Program-made: the position numbers and the translations under genes
Shown: in pieces, positions 23,226 through 36,659 of the stretch
Layout: every line of letters starts with the position of its first letter
Numbering within the stretch: the first letter of the stretch is position 1
The notes under the pieces: generated by a model
What the model saw: only the letters and a program-made list of their open reading frames with translations
The model's database searches: none
What the model was told of the DNA's origin: nothing
DNA from: Chrysaora quinquecirrha
Taxonomy: Eukaryota; Cnidaria; Scyphozoa; Semaeostomeae; Pelagiidae
NCBI GenBank assembly: GCA_014526335.1
Contig: JACTAT010000001.1
Span: 2,464,830 to 2,528,829, forward strand
Reading direction: 5' to 3'
Length of the DNA: 64,000 nt

Positions 23226-25140
23226 CTGAAAAAAGGAAGAACAAAATTATAGCATTCTTTCGTGAATTGTTCATTTACTATTACAGTCTTGTAGATCATC
23301 TCATTAGCCATGCTCAAGTGCCATAGTAATTCGAGTTTTAAGAGTCGGAAAGCCTGTGTACAGCCTTTCTTCCTGGGAAAAGAGTTTGTGGCTAAACGTA
23401 GGCTAGATTCAGGGGTACTTGATAGTAGGGTTATGGGTCCAAATCAAACCACTTGGAAAACTTTTTGGAAACTGTTACCACAGCCTCTTTGGCATTCTAA
23501 ACCCGGAGTTTGGGCTTTTAAAAAAAGGAAGGACCAGGTGTTTGTTGCATTAATCAAAATAGCCAAGGAGACAGTGAATTTTAGAGATCTTGGGCCCCTC
23601 AGATAATCCCAAAACAAACAGTATGACATTAAAACAATGCATCAGCTTGAGCCCCCAAATAATTGCGACTGCACTTCATTTACATGACATGGTGTAATCA
23701 AAGGTTCTTACAAGACAAGATTCCTGAAAAAACAATAGAGATTCCAGGTGAGGGTGTACAAGATTCCTTGACGTGACCCGCCCCTTGGAAAAACCAACAA
23801 CTACCATAATCTTGATTTGATTAATCAAGGCGTATCTGTTTGTGATTAATCAATTAATCATGATCGTACCTTGTTTGTTTGATCAACCTGAATTGTGAAC
23901 TCAAAAGAAAGAACAATACTAACAGAGATGAAAGGAATCATAGGTTGATATTTTGTAAATGCAAGAGTCAAGCTCTGGAAACAGGAAACAGTCATTCACT
24001 TCAGGATCAGGAAGGAGGCAAAACAAAACTTAAAAAACATTTTGAAAACAATACTGAATAGAAAGACCACAAGTGTGGATTTTTAGTGCTCTTTTTGGCT
24101 GAAACATCACATGCCTCAATGAGAATTCAATGATGTTGAAATTCTTCGCACGAAAACTTCAAATTCAAAGCAAAAAGCAACCAGAAATTAAGCCACCAGC
24201 TGATCGAATCGTAACTTGAAGGCAGTTTCACGTGACAATCATGTGAACGACATGTGATTTGTCGTCAAAAGAAAAGAAATTGAGGGGATTCCCTCTGACA
24301 GAGAACAAAAGTTTTAAACTCGTGACGGAGTGTGGAAAAATGTCATGTGTTTATTGTTAAAATTGGGCAGGTCAAAACACATTTAATTAATTTGTTTTGT
24401 TTATGGTAATGACGTAAACAGAAATGCCGAAATGAGATGACAACAAACAGGAACAATAAAATTTGGGCCAAGGGGAAAATCAGGGGAAAACATTGTTCAT
24501 TGTTTTTTGTTGATTTTGCCTTTTCTTTAGAGAACTAAAAGGTTATTCTCTGAGGCAACATTTCCGGGCAAAATTTCCCTAACTCAATGGTCAATTTTTA
24601 GTTTTCAATATGAAAATTTTGCAGTTAGTCAAAGAGCCAAAAATGTTGTCCATGTTCTCTAAGAAATTTGATCATCGCTTTTGTACCCAAAAAACAAAGT
24701 TTATTGCAAAAATAACTAAAAAAGGACAATAGGACAATGGTTGCGTGCAGTCACGAGAGGTAAATGCCCTTTGATTTAAAAACACTTTTCTAAGGCATGA
24801 AGTAAAGTAAAAAACATAAGATGACAGATCTTAAATTTAAGGATCATTTTACGTCTAAAGGTGCAGCTTAGGGGCTTGAAATATATTTCACCTTTGTAAA
24901 TTTCAACCTGCCTTTTGACGAAGGCAAAAAGAGTTCAAAATGAAAATATTTTTGATAGATAGGTACAATTTTAACAAAGTTTTCTTTTATAGTTCACAAA
25001 ATTTTGACGATTAAGGGAAATTCAAATAAATACCTTGTTCTATAGAAAAAATATGTATTCAACTGAAACCCAAAAAAATTCCCAAGAACTTAACCAGTAT
25101 CGTAAAGAACTTAAGAAAAAAACCTCACCGTTTCTGGTTC
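23226..25140. other. KLF intron 2 remnant in unit 1
   Basis: Corresponds to 31005-32921 in unit 2. It has no coding exon other than about 13 bases of KLF exon 2 with its gtgagg donor at the right end. The short open frames here are chance. Confidence 0.7.
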
Positions 25141-26375
25141 TGATGCAGATCTGCAGTTTGCACCCCCAAATGTCATTCTAGAATGGATACCCTTATGTTA
25201 TTTTCACTTTTTGCAGGCTCCAGCACTAAACCATGCTGGTGTGACGTGTTCTGGTTTAATAACAGTGACACAACAATTAATAGAAATAGCAGAAGAACTT
25301 TCTGAGGATTTGAAAGGTTTTATTGGATCAACACCATTTGAAAAAGCAGAGATTCGCAATGGTTGCATTATTGTGAAACTGATTTAAAGCCTTGCGGATT
25401 GACGGATTTGCAGAATGAAGCTGAGGTATGCCTGAGGTATACAAGGGTGCATTTTGTAGGCAATAATCACAGGGTGCCAAAAATGTTTTGACTTAAAATC
25501 AATGACACATAAATTGTCTCTCTTTGTGTCGTACAAAACTTAAAAACAAATAAAAAGTTGAATACTTTCAACCTACTTGAAGCTTTTTCATCTGACACTT
25601 GTCAGAGTAAAAACCTCAGTAATAGCCTCAAAAAGGTTGGGTCAAGTAATATGGGAAGTAGTTTAACTAGTTATTGAAACGGAATCTAATTTATTCTGCT
25701 TATATTGCACCTTGCAAAGTAAAGTCTCTTCAGAATGCACAGTTTGTACATCATAAGATTCATATACAAACTGAAACTCTTATGAACGGTGCTCTGGAGA
25801 TGAAATTTTAGAATCTCAAATGTAAATAGAATTTTGTGGTTATCTTCTATTTCAAAGCTGTGATTTTCTAGCATTATTTCATAATAGATATTAAGTAATA
25901 TAAATAAATTAAGTTACTGTATTATCTGATTACCCAGATTGTGTAGAAAATTACAGCGAGGATTGTTTTGAAATTACTGGCAAAGCAAGATCTTTGTTTT
26001 GTTTAGGGATTTTAGAATCTGTCTCCACAAAATCAAAAGGTTGGCTCTGTGAAGACAGAAAAAGTTCATTTATAGAGTGTATTTATATTGTTAATTTTTA
26101 AACCACTTTAAATTTTTCAATTTTTCCAGAGGCTGAATAAATATATTGCTAATTATGCCTATTTTGTTGGGAATCACTTCACTTTGGTAGACTTGGTTTT
26201 ATTTCAAACTCTTCACCCTTTCATGGTAAGAAGATCTTTTGAAGTGCTTAAAATTTAAATAACCAGTTCCCCTCTTAAAGTGGATTTCCTATTCACCTTA
26301 TATAGACGAAAAACAGTAAACGGTGAAGTGGTTAGCATGCAAAGAAGAATTTTTGAACATATTAACAACATGAGC

Positions 26376-26714
26376 GTGTATTTTGGTCACATTCTATTTT
26401 CAGCAGACCAGACGCCTTCTCTTTTCGGCAGACGTCGAGACGTATTTTTTCGGTACAGTCTTCTGAAAACGGCAGGTTTCGCAAGGCTCCAAAACCTGTC
26501 CCCGAAGCTGGAAGGTTTCGCAGACATCGTACAGAATATCGTTCTCGCTTTAAGATGAATGGTTTAGTTAGAGTTTATTCCTAATCAGATCAGCCTACCG
26601 TTTTCAGCAGCTGTGTTTTTTTTGGTACAGGAAACTTTTTTCTGCTAATAAGTCTACCGTCTACAGATTTTCGAAGATCTGCCAAAATCAGGAGGTTACC
26701 AAAAAATACGCCCT
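26376..26714. mobile_element. MITE copy in unit 2 (duplicate of 18458-18794)
   Basis: Same element as at 18458-18794, carried along by the segmental duplication and not an independent insertion. It retains a cctgtcccc segment missing from the unit 1 copy. Confidence 0.7.
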
Positions 26715-26756
26715 GTGTTTACCAATCGGCTTGAAAGTTGGATACAAGCTTACCCT

Positions 26757-27040
26757 TAGGGTGCGTTCTTTCGGGACCTTTTTCTGCATCTTCCTTTTTT
26801 TCTGGAGACATCCGATAGATGGAATTATGGAAAGTCCCCGTTCTTTTAGACAACCCTCTGGAAAATCGGAGACTTTGGAGGCTTCAAATTCTCCTTGAAG
26901 ATTTTGCAGACTTCGGAGAAAAATTGTCGTCTCAATGTCTTTTCAAGGAAGTGCATTTTTTGGCACCTAGGATCGGAATCCTCGTTAGTCTACTTTTTTC
27001 AGAATTTACAAGAGATAAAAAGTCTAAAAAGAATGCATCC
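26757..27040. mobile_element. MITE copy in unit 2 (duplicate of 18838-19121)
   Basis: Almost identical to the unit 1 copy, at the same position relative to the EEF1E1 exons. Confidence 0.6.
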
Positions 27041-28494
27041 CTGATAGACGTAAACTGTTCTTACCGCTTAGCTATTTATCGCTCATCGTCCAGAACTTGG
27101 ATAAGAAATCTACCTTAACTTCCTGCCTTGAAAATTTGTTGGAAAACAACGTAGAAGTGACTGGTAAACGCCACAGCGCTTATTAAAGTACTCATCGGGA
27201 CAGATATGATGCAACATTGTAAATTTGATCAGTTGCGAAAAACCCTCTTTAATGCAGGAATATGGAACTGGCATCTAAATTTTCCTACGTTGTGAAGGGT
27301 GGCATCAGCACGCAGCTAACCAAACGCATGGATCTGCTGCACACATCTTAGTTCATTTACTAGTTGAAAGGCCTGAAATTTCTAAAGTTACCTATTTTGT
27401 TATTTTTCAGGCTGCATTGACATTTGCTGATAAAGAAAAATTTGTTCACCTATCTAGATGGTTCGACCAGGTACTTTTTTGTATTTTTATGTATGTTATT
27501 TTGTAAAATGTACTTTGCTGAAGGACCTTGCAGGCAATGCCTGAACACCAATAAAAAAACTCTGTCATCTGAATCGATACAGGATGTCCCCCTAAGTGGT
27601 TGTGTGTGATGCATGATTGGACCATTTTTCACTCGTGCTTTCGCGAAAAGGGAACTTTTAGTGCGTGAAACAATGAATCTAAGCCCTAGCGAGTCTTGTA
27701 AAAAGTGTTAGTATGGCTTGTGACTTATATTTTGGGAACATTATTGTGTGCAAGGACGGTTATTTATAATCGGTGCAGGAAGGACGGTAATTTGGCCCCC
27801 TTTTGCATCGAGCATTCATATTTCTTTCATTTCTGCGTGCAATTATTTAATAACCCCCAAAATCTACATTTTCTACCTTCCCTGTTACATAGTTGTCCTG
27901 GATATTTTTCAAAGCCAATCCTATAAATTCATGGAGTTAAGCAGCCGCGAATTTAAATATTGCTAAGGGTTTTGGGGAGAGACGCCTCACGTTGCCTATG
28001 GATTTGAAAATGAAGTTTCAACTTGCGTGAATGCTTGAATCGTTCAAACATTGCGCCTGAAGCATCGTAGAGAGACTGTCCTCGAACTCTTTACCGAAAT
28101 TTTTCCTCTTTGATTTTTTCTTACGAAATTTCCACATTTTTAAACAAAGTGCATAATGTCTAACACTGTCAAAACGACTGCTGCTGGAAAAGACCTTCAA
28201 GCATTTTGAAGTGTATAACGCTGCAGAATTTAATCTCCGTGACAAACATCTCTCGCTATATCGTAAGTAATGTTTCTGTCATAGCATTGTTATTTTTCTT
28301 ATTCTTCCAGGTACAAAACATCCCTGGCACAAGACATAGATTTCCATTAATAAACTTCCATATGACAAAACTGTACTGAGCAAGCTTGAACAAATCATAA
28401 TGAAATGTATGTATTTTTAGACAGAATATCTATTAATTGAAATTATTCTTTTGCGGCTAACAGAAATTGTCTCCACGAAATAGTAAACACTAAA

Positions 28495-28890
28495 AGAGCG
28501 GTTCTATGTAGACAAAAGGAGTTTGTTTTCTCAATTTGACTCCAATTAATTCCATTGGTTGTCTTGCTGTATCCTGCAAGCTGATTGGTGTTCAAAACAC
28601 AATATCATATCAACTTTAGTCTCTGATTGGTGTACTTCGATCCCCATGTGGGTATATTTCCGGGTTTTGTCAATTTTGCGTTTCAAACTCTGCAGAAAAT
28701 CACAGCGAGGATCGTTTTCAAATAATCGGCAAAGCAAGATCTTTGTTCCGTGTTGGAGTTCCCCAAGCTGATTGGTGTCACAACCTGTCTATGCCCATTC
28801 TGCTTCACTTTGTCCGATTGGTGCATTTCGTTCCACATGTCATATGGGTAAACATTCTGCCTTAGTCAATTGTTTTGGTATGTTTCTGAC
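28495..28890 (+). repeat. CCAAT-rich dispersed repeat (unit 2)
   Basis: Duplicate of 20555-20960, with the same gattggtg motifs. Confidence 0.5.
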
Positions 28891-29577
28891 GTCTGTACTC
28901 TAAGGAGCATCAGAGGATAGCTTCCTGAATGTTTTAAGATCTTTCCTGCAATTTCAAGTGTTCCACAGAAAAATTTGGTCTCAAATAATGTTTGCCCTCG
29001 TAGTAAAAAACTGTGATGAGAGCTTGAGTTCTATCTGGAGACGTTCACGTTTGTTTTGTATTTTGGCTCTAGGGGTATACCCTGGGTGCCAAATTGGTAT
29101 TGGTTTTGGTTTACAGATCATTTGCAAGGGAAGAAACAAGTTCTGGTTGACGCAAATGTCATCACTAGTCACAAATCTTTGTTTCTGACCCACAAAATAG
29201 TATCCAGAGACAGGTCAATGAAACAAAAATTCCAGAAATTTGCTGTTCTCAACATCAAGAAAGCAGATATAGTACAGCAATTTATGTCTAAATTTAAAAA
29301 ATCCTTGATTCCAAATCTTAAAAAATAAATTATGTTTCTTGTACATGAAGTGCAATAATATGTTGCATTTAATAATTATATATATATAACAATTACAATA
29401 TATTATATCTAACGCTAAAGATAATTAACAACTTTGATAATACTTTGATAGCATTTTAAATCAATATTAGTAAGGTTAGATCATAAACCCAATTCTTTAC
29501 AAATAGCAATTTGTCACATACCATTTGATATGGAAATAAACCCTTAAGATTAAGAATTCAGATAAATTTACTTCTGA

Positions 29578-29583
29578 TTTATT
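29578..29583 (-). promoter_or_regulatory. candidate polyadenylation signal of KLF gene
   Basis: The minus strand reads AATAAA about 133 bases after the KLF stop codon. The corresponding site of unit 1 is mutated. Confidence 0.35.
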
Positions 29584-29715
29584 GTTCTGCTTTGAATTCT
29601 CACTGATTGAGTTCTTTCTTGATTAAATTCTCTGAAGAAATGTTCCAATCTGAACAACTAATTTGTTGCAGAATGCAAGTGTTTTTCCTGCAAATAAGAA
29701 ATAAATAAACATCTT

Positions 29716-32700
29716 TCATTCCCTTGTTACACATTGCCCTGGCTTTATAATCCTGATCATCTTTTTACAAACTTGATTCCCTTGAACATTTTTCTCTTCA
29801 ACTAAAGTAGGATATTGAAATGTCATCGATGCTGCAACTTCGTTCAGTTTGTTCAACTCTTGCTGCCAGCCAGGTATCTTCTTAGTTGCCAAATGCCTTT
29901 TTGCGTGTTTCGTTAAATGATCTGATCGCATGAATCTTCTTCCACAAAGCGGGCAACCAAATCTTTTCTCCCCCGTATGTGTTCTTTTATGCCTTGCAAG
30001 TTCATCAGATCTTGCGAATGATCGATCACAGTTTTGCCAGTCGCATTTGAAAGGTTTTTCTCCTGAAACAAAAAAATGCATTCTTAATACCATTTTTAAA
30101 CAATGTTAATAGTTGGTTAATGCGGAGTTGTTCAATAGGTTGCATGGCTGGGTACCAGTAGCATAGCCAATGGGGTGCATGGGGGTGGTTGCCCCCATCA
30201 TGACCAAGAAAGAATTAATCTGATGTAAACGTGTTGCAGGGTACAACTTTGTAGTTTGTTCTAAATTACACCTTAATGTTTCTTGACCACATCCTTCTGC
30301 CCCTCCAATTTTGGATTACTGACTAGGTCACTGCTGAGATGTTGGGGGTTTTCTGGGGTTCAAATCTTACCCATACACTGCTGTGCAGTTTCCACTTTAA
30401 ATATTTTTAGGGTTTTGGGGTTACTGTAAAGTTTAAGCTTAATTTTTCAAACTTTAGGGTTACTTGCAGTGTAGAATCTAAGTTATGCCTTTTAGGGTTT
30501 GTATTAGTGTGGACTTGTTATGCTTGTGGTTATGCAAATGAGCTTAACTGAGGTTCTACAAGTAGTTCCAATATTTCCTTTGGTATATTAAATATTCCTT
30601 TTGTGACAAAAATTTCCATTATTGCTTAATAAACATACTCTTTCTTAAAAAGTGAAGTTAAATAATTATTAACTTCAATATTTACCTGTGTGAGTTCGTA
30701 TGTGTGCTTTTAAATGAGAGCTCTTTAGATAGGATTTTCCACAATTATTAAATGAGCAAACATGATTTCTTTGTCGTCCTTGTGAAATTTCTGAAAGATT
30801 TCTGTTGTTCGATTGGGTTGTTTGTACATTCGTTGATTGTCCATATGTTTTTGTTGCATTGGATGGTATCGGACAGAGTATCAAAATTGCAGGCGCTGAG
30901 CTGTGCTCATTTGAAATGTTTGTAGGAATCATTGGAGAAAGTGGTAGCTTTGAGGCAATGTTAGGGCTCATCAGTCTGCTATATAGCTTGTCATTTATCA
31001 TCATCTGAAAAAAGGAAGAACAAAATTATAGCATTCTTTCGTGAATTGTTCATTTACTATTACAGTCTTGTAGATCATCTCATTAGCCATGCTCAAGTGC
31101 CATAGTAATTGAGTTTTAAGAGTCAGAAAGCCTGTGTACAGCCTTTCTTCCTGGGAAAAGAGTTTGTGGCTAAACGTAGGTTAGAGTCAGGGGTACTTGA
31201 TAGTAGGGTTATGGGTCCAAATCAAACCACTTGGACAATTTTTTGGAAACTGTTATCACAGCCTCTTCAGCACTCCAAACCCGGAGTTTGGGCTTTTACA
31301 AAAGGAAGGACCAGGTGTTTGTTGCATTAATCAAAATAGCCAAGGAGACTGAATTTTAGAGATCTTGGGCCCTCAGATAATCCCAAAACAAACAGTACGA
31401 CATTAAAACAATGCATCAGCTTGAGCCCCCAAATAGTTGCGACTGCACTTCATTTACATGACATGGTGTAATCAAAGGTTCTTACAAGACAAGATTCCTA
31501 AAAAAACAATAGAGATTCCAGCTGAGGGTGTACAAGATTCCTTGACGTGACCCGCCCCTTGGAAAAACCAACAATTATCATATTCTTGATATTGATTTGA
31601 TTAATCAATTAATCATGATCGTATCTTGTTTGTCAGATCAACATAAATGAGTCAATTCAAAAGAAAGAACACTACTAACAGAGATGAAATCATAGGTTGA
31701 TGTTGTGTAAATACAAAAGTCAAGCTCTGGAAACAGGAAAGATTCATTCAGAATCAGGAAGGGAAGGAAGGAGGCAAAAACAAAACTTAAAAAACATCTT
31801 GAAAACAACACTGAATAGAAAGATCGCAAGCTGTGTATTCTCTATTGCTCTATTTGGCTGAAACAACACATGCCTGAATAAGAATTCAATGATGTTGAAA
31901 TCTACGCACGAAAACTTCAAATTCAAAGCAAAAAGCAACGAGAAATTAGGCCACCAGCTGATTGAATCGTAACTTGAAGGCAGTTTCATGTGACAATCAT
32001 GTGAACGACACGTGATACGTCGTCAAAACAAAAGAAATTGAGGGGATCCCCTCTGATAGAGAACAAAAGTTTAAAACTCGTGACGGAGTGTGGAAAAATG
32101 TCATGTGTTTATTGTTAAAATTGGGCAGGTCAAAACACATTTAATTAATTTGTTTTGTTCATGGTAATGACGTAAACAAAAGTGCCGAAATGAGATGACA
32201 ACAAACAGGAACAAAAAAATTTGGGCCAAGGGGAAAATCAGGGGAAAACTTTTTTCATTGTTTTTTGTTGATTTTGCCTTGTCTATGGATCCCGGGGCAA
32301 CATTTCCCTGACCCAATGGTCAAATGTTAATTTTCAATATGAAAATTTTGTAGTTAGTCAAAGAGTAAAAAAATTGCCCATGTTCTCCAAGAAATTTGAT
32401 CATCGTTTTTGTACCCAACAAACAAAGTTTATTTGCAAAAATAACTAAAAAAAGGACAATGATTGCGTGCAGTTGCAAGCCAGCAACTTCACCAATTTAA
32501 AGTTCAGACCAAGTCACGAGAGGAAAATGCCCTTTGACTTTGAAACAACTTTGAATGGCATGAAGCGAGGAAGATAAATAAAAGACATAAGATGACAGAT
32601 CTTAAATTTAAGGATCATTTTACGTCTAAAGGTGAAGCTTAGGGGCTTGAAACATCTTTCACTTTGGTCAATTTCAACCTGCCTTTAGAGAAAGGGAAAG

Positions 32701-33342
32701 AGTTCACAAATGTAAAAGATTTTTGATACAGTTTTTGATAGGTATACAGTTTCGTCATCGAAGTTTTCCTTTATAAATTTCACAAAATTTTGACGGTTAA
32801 GGGAAATCAAATACGTTGTTTTATGGAAAAAATATTTATTTAACTGAAACCCAAAAAAATTTCCAAGAACTTAACCAGTCTCGTAAAGAGCTTAAGTAAA
32901 AAATCTCACCGTTTCTGGTTCTTGTTTTCCTGGAGGACTTGAAGCATTTTCCTGGACAGTTACTGGATGATCTCTCTCGTTGTCTCCGATAGTTTCGAGG
33001 TTTCTTTCTTCAGTGAAAAAATCAGACATTTTTGATCTGCTTTCTGAATTTGGGGGGCTTGGAGGAGCCCACTGACTTCGGCTCATGGCCAGAAGAGATT
33101 GAACTGCCTCTAGGTCTAATGTGTTAGCCAAGGTAGACCCAGAAATCGTCTTCATGGATTCTGTGGTGTCATCCTGAAAGATTAAAGCATTACGTTGAAA
33201 AAAACATGAAAAGTGAGTAAGTAATAAATATTAAAAGAGAGTATTTTAAAATGCTGGTAGAAGTAAAGGCCTAGTACGAAATACTTACACAAATCGCTTG
33301 AGAATCCGGTGAATTCGGAGGCGATGGTAGAATTTCTGCCAT
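29716..33342 (-). CDS. KLF10/11: KLF10/11-like (TIEG-type) zinc-finger transcription factor
   Basis: Four minus-strand exons: 33289-33342 (ATG), 32910-33173, 30686-31004, 29716-30062 (stop). Junction phases are 0, 0, 1; the protein is 327 residues. Residues 1-18 ([14 protein letters not shown]) precede a Sin3-interacting-type helix, [13 protein letters not shown], at about 37-49. Three C2H2 fingers follow at about 189-211, 219-241 and 249-269; the first two have C-x4-C and the third C-x2-C, joined by HTGEKxF linkers as in all SP/KLF proteins. The tail after finger 3, [17 protein letters not shown], resembles KLF10/KLF11 more than KLF9/13/16. Family knowledge: nuclear TGF-beta-inducible repressors that bind GC-rich/CACCC boxes and recruit Sin3. 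This is the only copy with exons 1-2. It is convergent with the EEF1E1 copies. Confidence 0.9.
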
Positions 33343-34500
33343 TTTATTTATTTTGATCAACGCAGATGACTTTGGGAGTAATTTGATGAAATTATGTTCC
33401 TTTCAAACTCTTTTTTGGTGAATAAAACTAGAGGAAACCCTCCCAAAAAGCAAAATGTCCTGTAATGAAATGCAGGAAATTTTTGTTTTGAAGGCTAGAC
33501 CAGCCATATCCTAAAGTACGTAGTTCATAAGGGGTGGAATATGGGCTTGACCAATCAGCATTCAGCGCAGAGGTGCTTTTGACCAATCAGAATGCAACTA
33601 TCATGTGATCAGGAACATGTTCTTCGATAGACATGTGCTTGATCACGGACTTTGTTCTGATTTGTTCGAAGATTTGATTTGATGATCGGAACATATCAAA
33701 GGAGGCGAACAATATCCTATTGTTTCATCTTGCTTCTTATTGGTTAACAATTTCTTGAAATATCATGTTGGCTTTGTGGAGCCTTTATCAGGTGGACGTG
33801 AAAATCTACCTGTGCTCCACCGCAGTAGCTGGTGAGCTGATGATGCAAGAATCTTTCTGGGACAGTTTTTCGGACGACAATTAATCAGTTTTCACACAGT
33901 TTCACGCCCAACTCAAGATTAGCTGTCGTTCATACAAAAACTAATCGTTTTAATAACATAACTGTTCTTTTTTAACCTTACTCTTTTTCGGTTAAAACAA
34001 GCAAAAATATAATTGCAAATAGCTGAAAAATTGGCCACAATTACATCCTATTATTTTTATTGTCGATTAGTGTTACAAATCTGGGGTACCAAAGTCGTAA
34101 ATGATATCGGAAATGTAATTGCAAAGGGTGGGTTATTGAATGGCTTGGTTAATTAATGAGTATTTTCTAATTTTAGAAGATGCCATAAATGGACATAGTA
34201 CTGGACAAGAGCCAAAAAATTAACCAATAGGCACTTAAGCAGAAAGTTGAACATTCCATATTTGGGCATCCGTTCTTGAAATATTCGAGAGACACAATTA
34301 GGCTGTAATGTGACATTTAGGTTTTTATTTTGTTAAAATTCGCGTTCTAATTCTAAAGATTTGCGCACCGCAGTAAAACATTGCAAATTTACTGCCTGAG
34401 AAAGCCACAAATGTTTTTGACGTGGCAAAATAGTAATCCAGCAAATTTCTCGGCAAATATATTGTTTGATCTTCTTGTCTCCTGTTAAGGCGCTCCTAGC
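33343..34500. promoter_or_regulatory. KLF upstream region
   Basis: Single-copy sequence upstream of the KLF start codon. It contains two ccaatcag boxes (33550 and 33583) and a tcatgtgatcagga segment near 33600. It probably holds the promoter and 5' UTR, but no precise start site can be chosen. Confidence 0.35.
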
Positions 34501-34504
34501 TAAG

Positions 34505-34752
34505 CCAGGAAACATGTCGCGGGTAACATTGTCGAGTCTGACATGTCCCCTCGATGTCTCCCAGTTTAGCCACCTCGGAAAACTTGTAGCCCGTGACCGA
34601 ATTTCTACCGCGAGACACGTAAATGTTTCTGGGAGACATCAGAAACATTTCTTGTCTCCGCAACTCGGGGGATACGTTGCTCGCTTGTCGCTCGGATGTT
34701 CAACCACCCTTGGAGACACGCCAAACACGATATCGCGCGCGACATGTCTCCT
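34505..34752. mobile_element. MITE with gacatgtctcc-type ends
   Basis: Bounded by inverted gacatgt sequences (acatgtcgcgggtaacattg at the left; gcgcgcgacatgtctcc at the right), with internal ctcccagtttagccacctcgg. Related sequence occurs inverted at 53217-53437 and in degraded form at 60905-61425. Confidence 0.55.
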
Positions 34753-35040
34753 TGCTTACCTTTACAGAAACCTGAAGCAGCAGACAAGCCAAAGAAATAA
34801 CGAATTATCAAATGAATATTAAATATTATTTTTCTCTTACTCTAATAGAGACTACAACAAACAACTACAATAATTAATTAATATTCATCAGCGTATAAAA
34901 CATTGTTTGTTTCAAATTAACTAACAATTTTTGTGTATCGAACTTGTAACATCAACAACAGGGATCAACAAATAATTGGAGAACGATAAGTGAAAATAAA
35001 TTTACGAAAAAAAGAGAATATGGTGAAATAAAAATAACAG

Positions 35041-35610
35041 TGCCCTGGCGATAAGATCAAACATTGTTGGTCAAACATTTAAGATTTGCTTTACGAGCAA
35101 TGTTTGAAGTTTAGCCACAGCAAGAACATAGTGTGACATGAATTTCTGGCGCGATATTTTGAAACAGTTCAAAGGTATTTTGCAAAAAAATGTTTGACAA
35201 GCAATGTTTTGTGACATTGCCAAACGAAACGGTCAAACATTTTGCTTGAAAAGCAAATTTAAAATGTTTGACAAACACTGTTTGATCGGTTGGCTAGGGC
35301 CTTGGCTACGAGAGTGGTGTGCAAAAACACAGGATAACCCCCCAAATTGAGCCCCAACTGAAGGATCAAACATTGTTTGTCAAACATTTGAAATCTGCAT
35401 ACCACTCAAATTGTTTTACCGTTTGGTCACGTCACAAAGCCTTGCACGTCAAGCATTTTTTATTTGCGTTAACATGTTTTGAACTCGTGAAAACATTTCG
35501 TTTTACACCCGGGCAACAAATGTTTTTTGACGTGGTCAAACATTGATTGATATGCAAATTTCAGATGTGCGGTGCGACAATGTTTTATCTTTTGGCAAGA
35601 GCCTTACAAA
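35041..35610. mobile_element. two satellite-related MITE copies
   Basis: 35041-35301 begins tgccctggcgataagatc and ends gatcggttggctagggcc, as inverted ends; a second diverged copy follows at about 35350-35610. Both share caaacattgtttgtcaaac and its complement with the satellite at 1-4070. Confidence 0.6.
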
Positions 35611-36094
35611 GGTCTTGAGGAGCAAAATCGTGAACTTGTGTAGAAAAGTGAATACGAATTTGGCACGAAAGGCATCCTTTGGCTTTAAAAATTCTTCAGT
35701 GAACCGAGGGAAGCGGATCGTAAGACCCCTTAGAGTAGGCTTGCTCCAAGTCTATTTCTTAATATCCTTCTCCAAAGGTCCACCATTCCGTGTTAACAAA
35801 GGAGAGTGCCAGCCTTAGAGCAACCAACATACACCGCAAAAATACGGAAGATTTCAAGCGATTGGCAGTTTTTAGAGAGAGTTCTAATTGTAGAAAAAGA
35901 TTTTGCCAATCCTTTGAGACTTGATTTTGGGGGACAAGCAAACTTTATAGCCATGGTCCTGAGCCGTGAACTGTAGCAAAACGGTAAGTGAGTGATGATG
36001 TGTACAAAGAGTAAAAAAAGAACAAACAAAACGAATAAATAAACAGAAATAAGGAAATAAGGCTTTTGAATGCGTAAACATTAACAAAACATGA

Positions 36095-36363
36095 TCCCGG
36101 TCAAACGATCAAACATTGTCAAACATTTGAGATTTGCTTTTCAAGAAATGTTTGAACTTTTGGCCACATCACAAAACATTATTTGACAAGCAAAAAAATC
36201 TACATTTGTTGGACAATATTTTTGAATAAGTTTAAGATATTTTTGCTTGACGTAAAAAGTTTAACGAGGAATGTTTTTAGAAAGTGGCCAAACAGTACAA
36301 CATTTTTCTTGACAAATAAACTTCGAATATTTGATAAACAATGTTTGATCACTTGGTCAGGGC
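36095..36363. mobile_element. satellite-related MITE copy
   Basis: Starts near cccggtcaaacgatcaaac and ends at gatcacttggtcagggcc. Same family as 42597-42894. Confidence 0.6.
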
Positions 36364-36659
36364 CTTAAAAAAAGAATATTTCAGTTTCGCTAAAAGTTTC
36401 TAAAGCTTCAACCAGCATGCTTCATGAATTACAAAACTGACTACAAACTAATATGAAATTTATTTTGCATTCATAAAATCATATAAGAAATTAATCAATA
36501 ATTTTATTGAAAACCAGTAATGTCTAACTAGCCACTTGCAGTAACTAATATAGATGATAATGTTTTCATTACTCATAAAGTTAATGTCTTGATTATTTTC
36601 CGCTTAAGCGATTATTCATTTCAGATAAAACATATTTTTATTATTCTTTAATCTCAAAA

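Larger units (their letters stand above)
17221..25140. repeat. tandem segmental duplication, unit 1
   Basis: 7920 bp directly followed by a second copy (25141-32921). Start and end were fixed by comparison: both units begin tgatg(t/c)agatctgcagttt, and the end is where unit 1 switches from KLF exon 2 sequence (gtttctggttc) to the start of unit 2. Contents in order: EEF1E1 exons 2-5, intergenic DNA, KLF exon 4, KLF exon 3, KLF intron 2, and the last bases of KLF exon 2. Confidence 0.95.
25217..28379 (+). pseudogene. EEF1E1: EEF1E1 duplicate without exon 1, frameshifted in exon 2
   Basis: Copies of exons 2-5 lie at 25217-25425, 26130-26225, 27411-27470 and 28311-28379, with splice sites preserved. 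Exon 1 and the promoter are absent because the duplication starts in intron 1. Exon 2 is 209 instead of 210 nt: one g is missing near 25356 (gagattcgcaat versus gagattcggcaat in the intact copy), which brings an in-frame TAA after a dozen codons. Exons 3-5 differ only slightly (D to N in ANYAYF; FPL for FPT near the end). Confidence 0.93.
25141..32921. repeat. tandem segmental duplication, unit 2
   Basis: 7781 bp direct repeat of 17221-25140. Most of the alignment differs by scattered substitutions and small indels. The KLF intron 3 is the least conserved part (30063-30685 here, 22143-22906 in unit 1; 623 versus 764 bp). Beyond 32921 the unique KLF 5' region continues. Confidence 0.95.
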
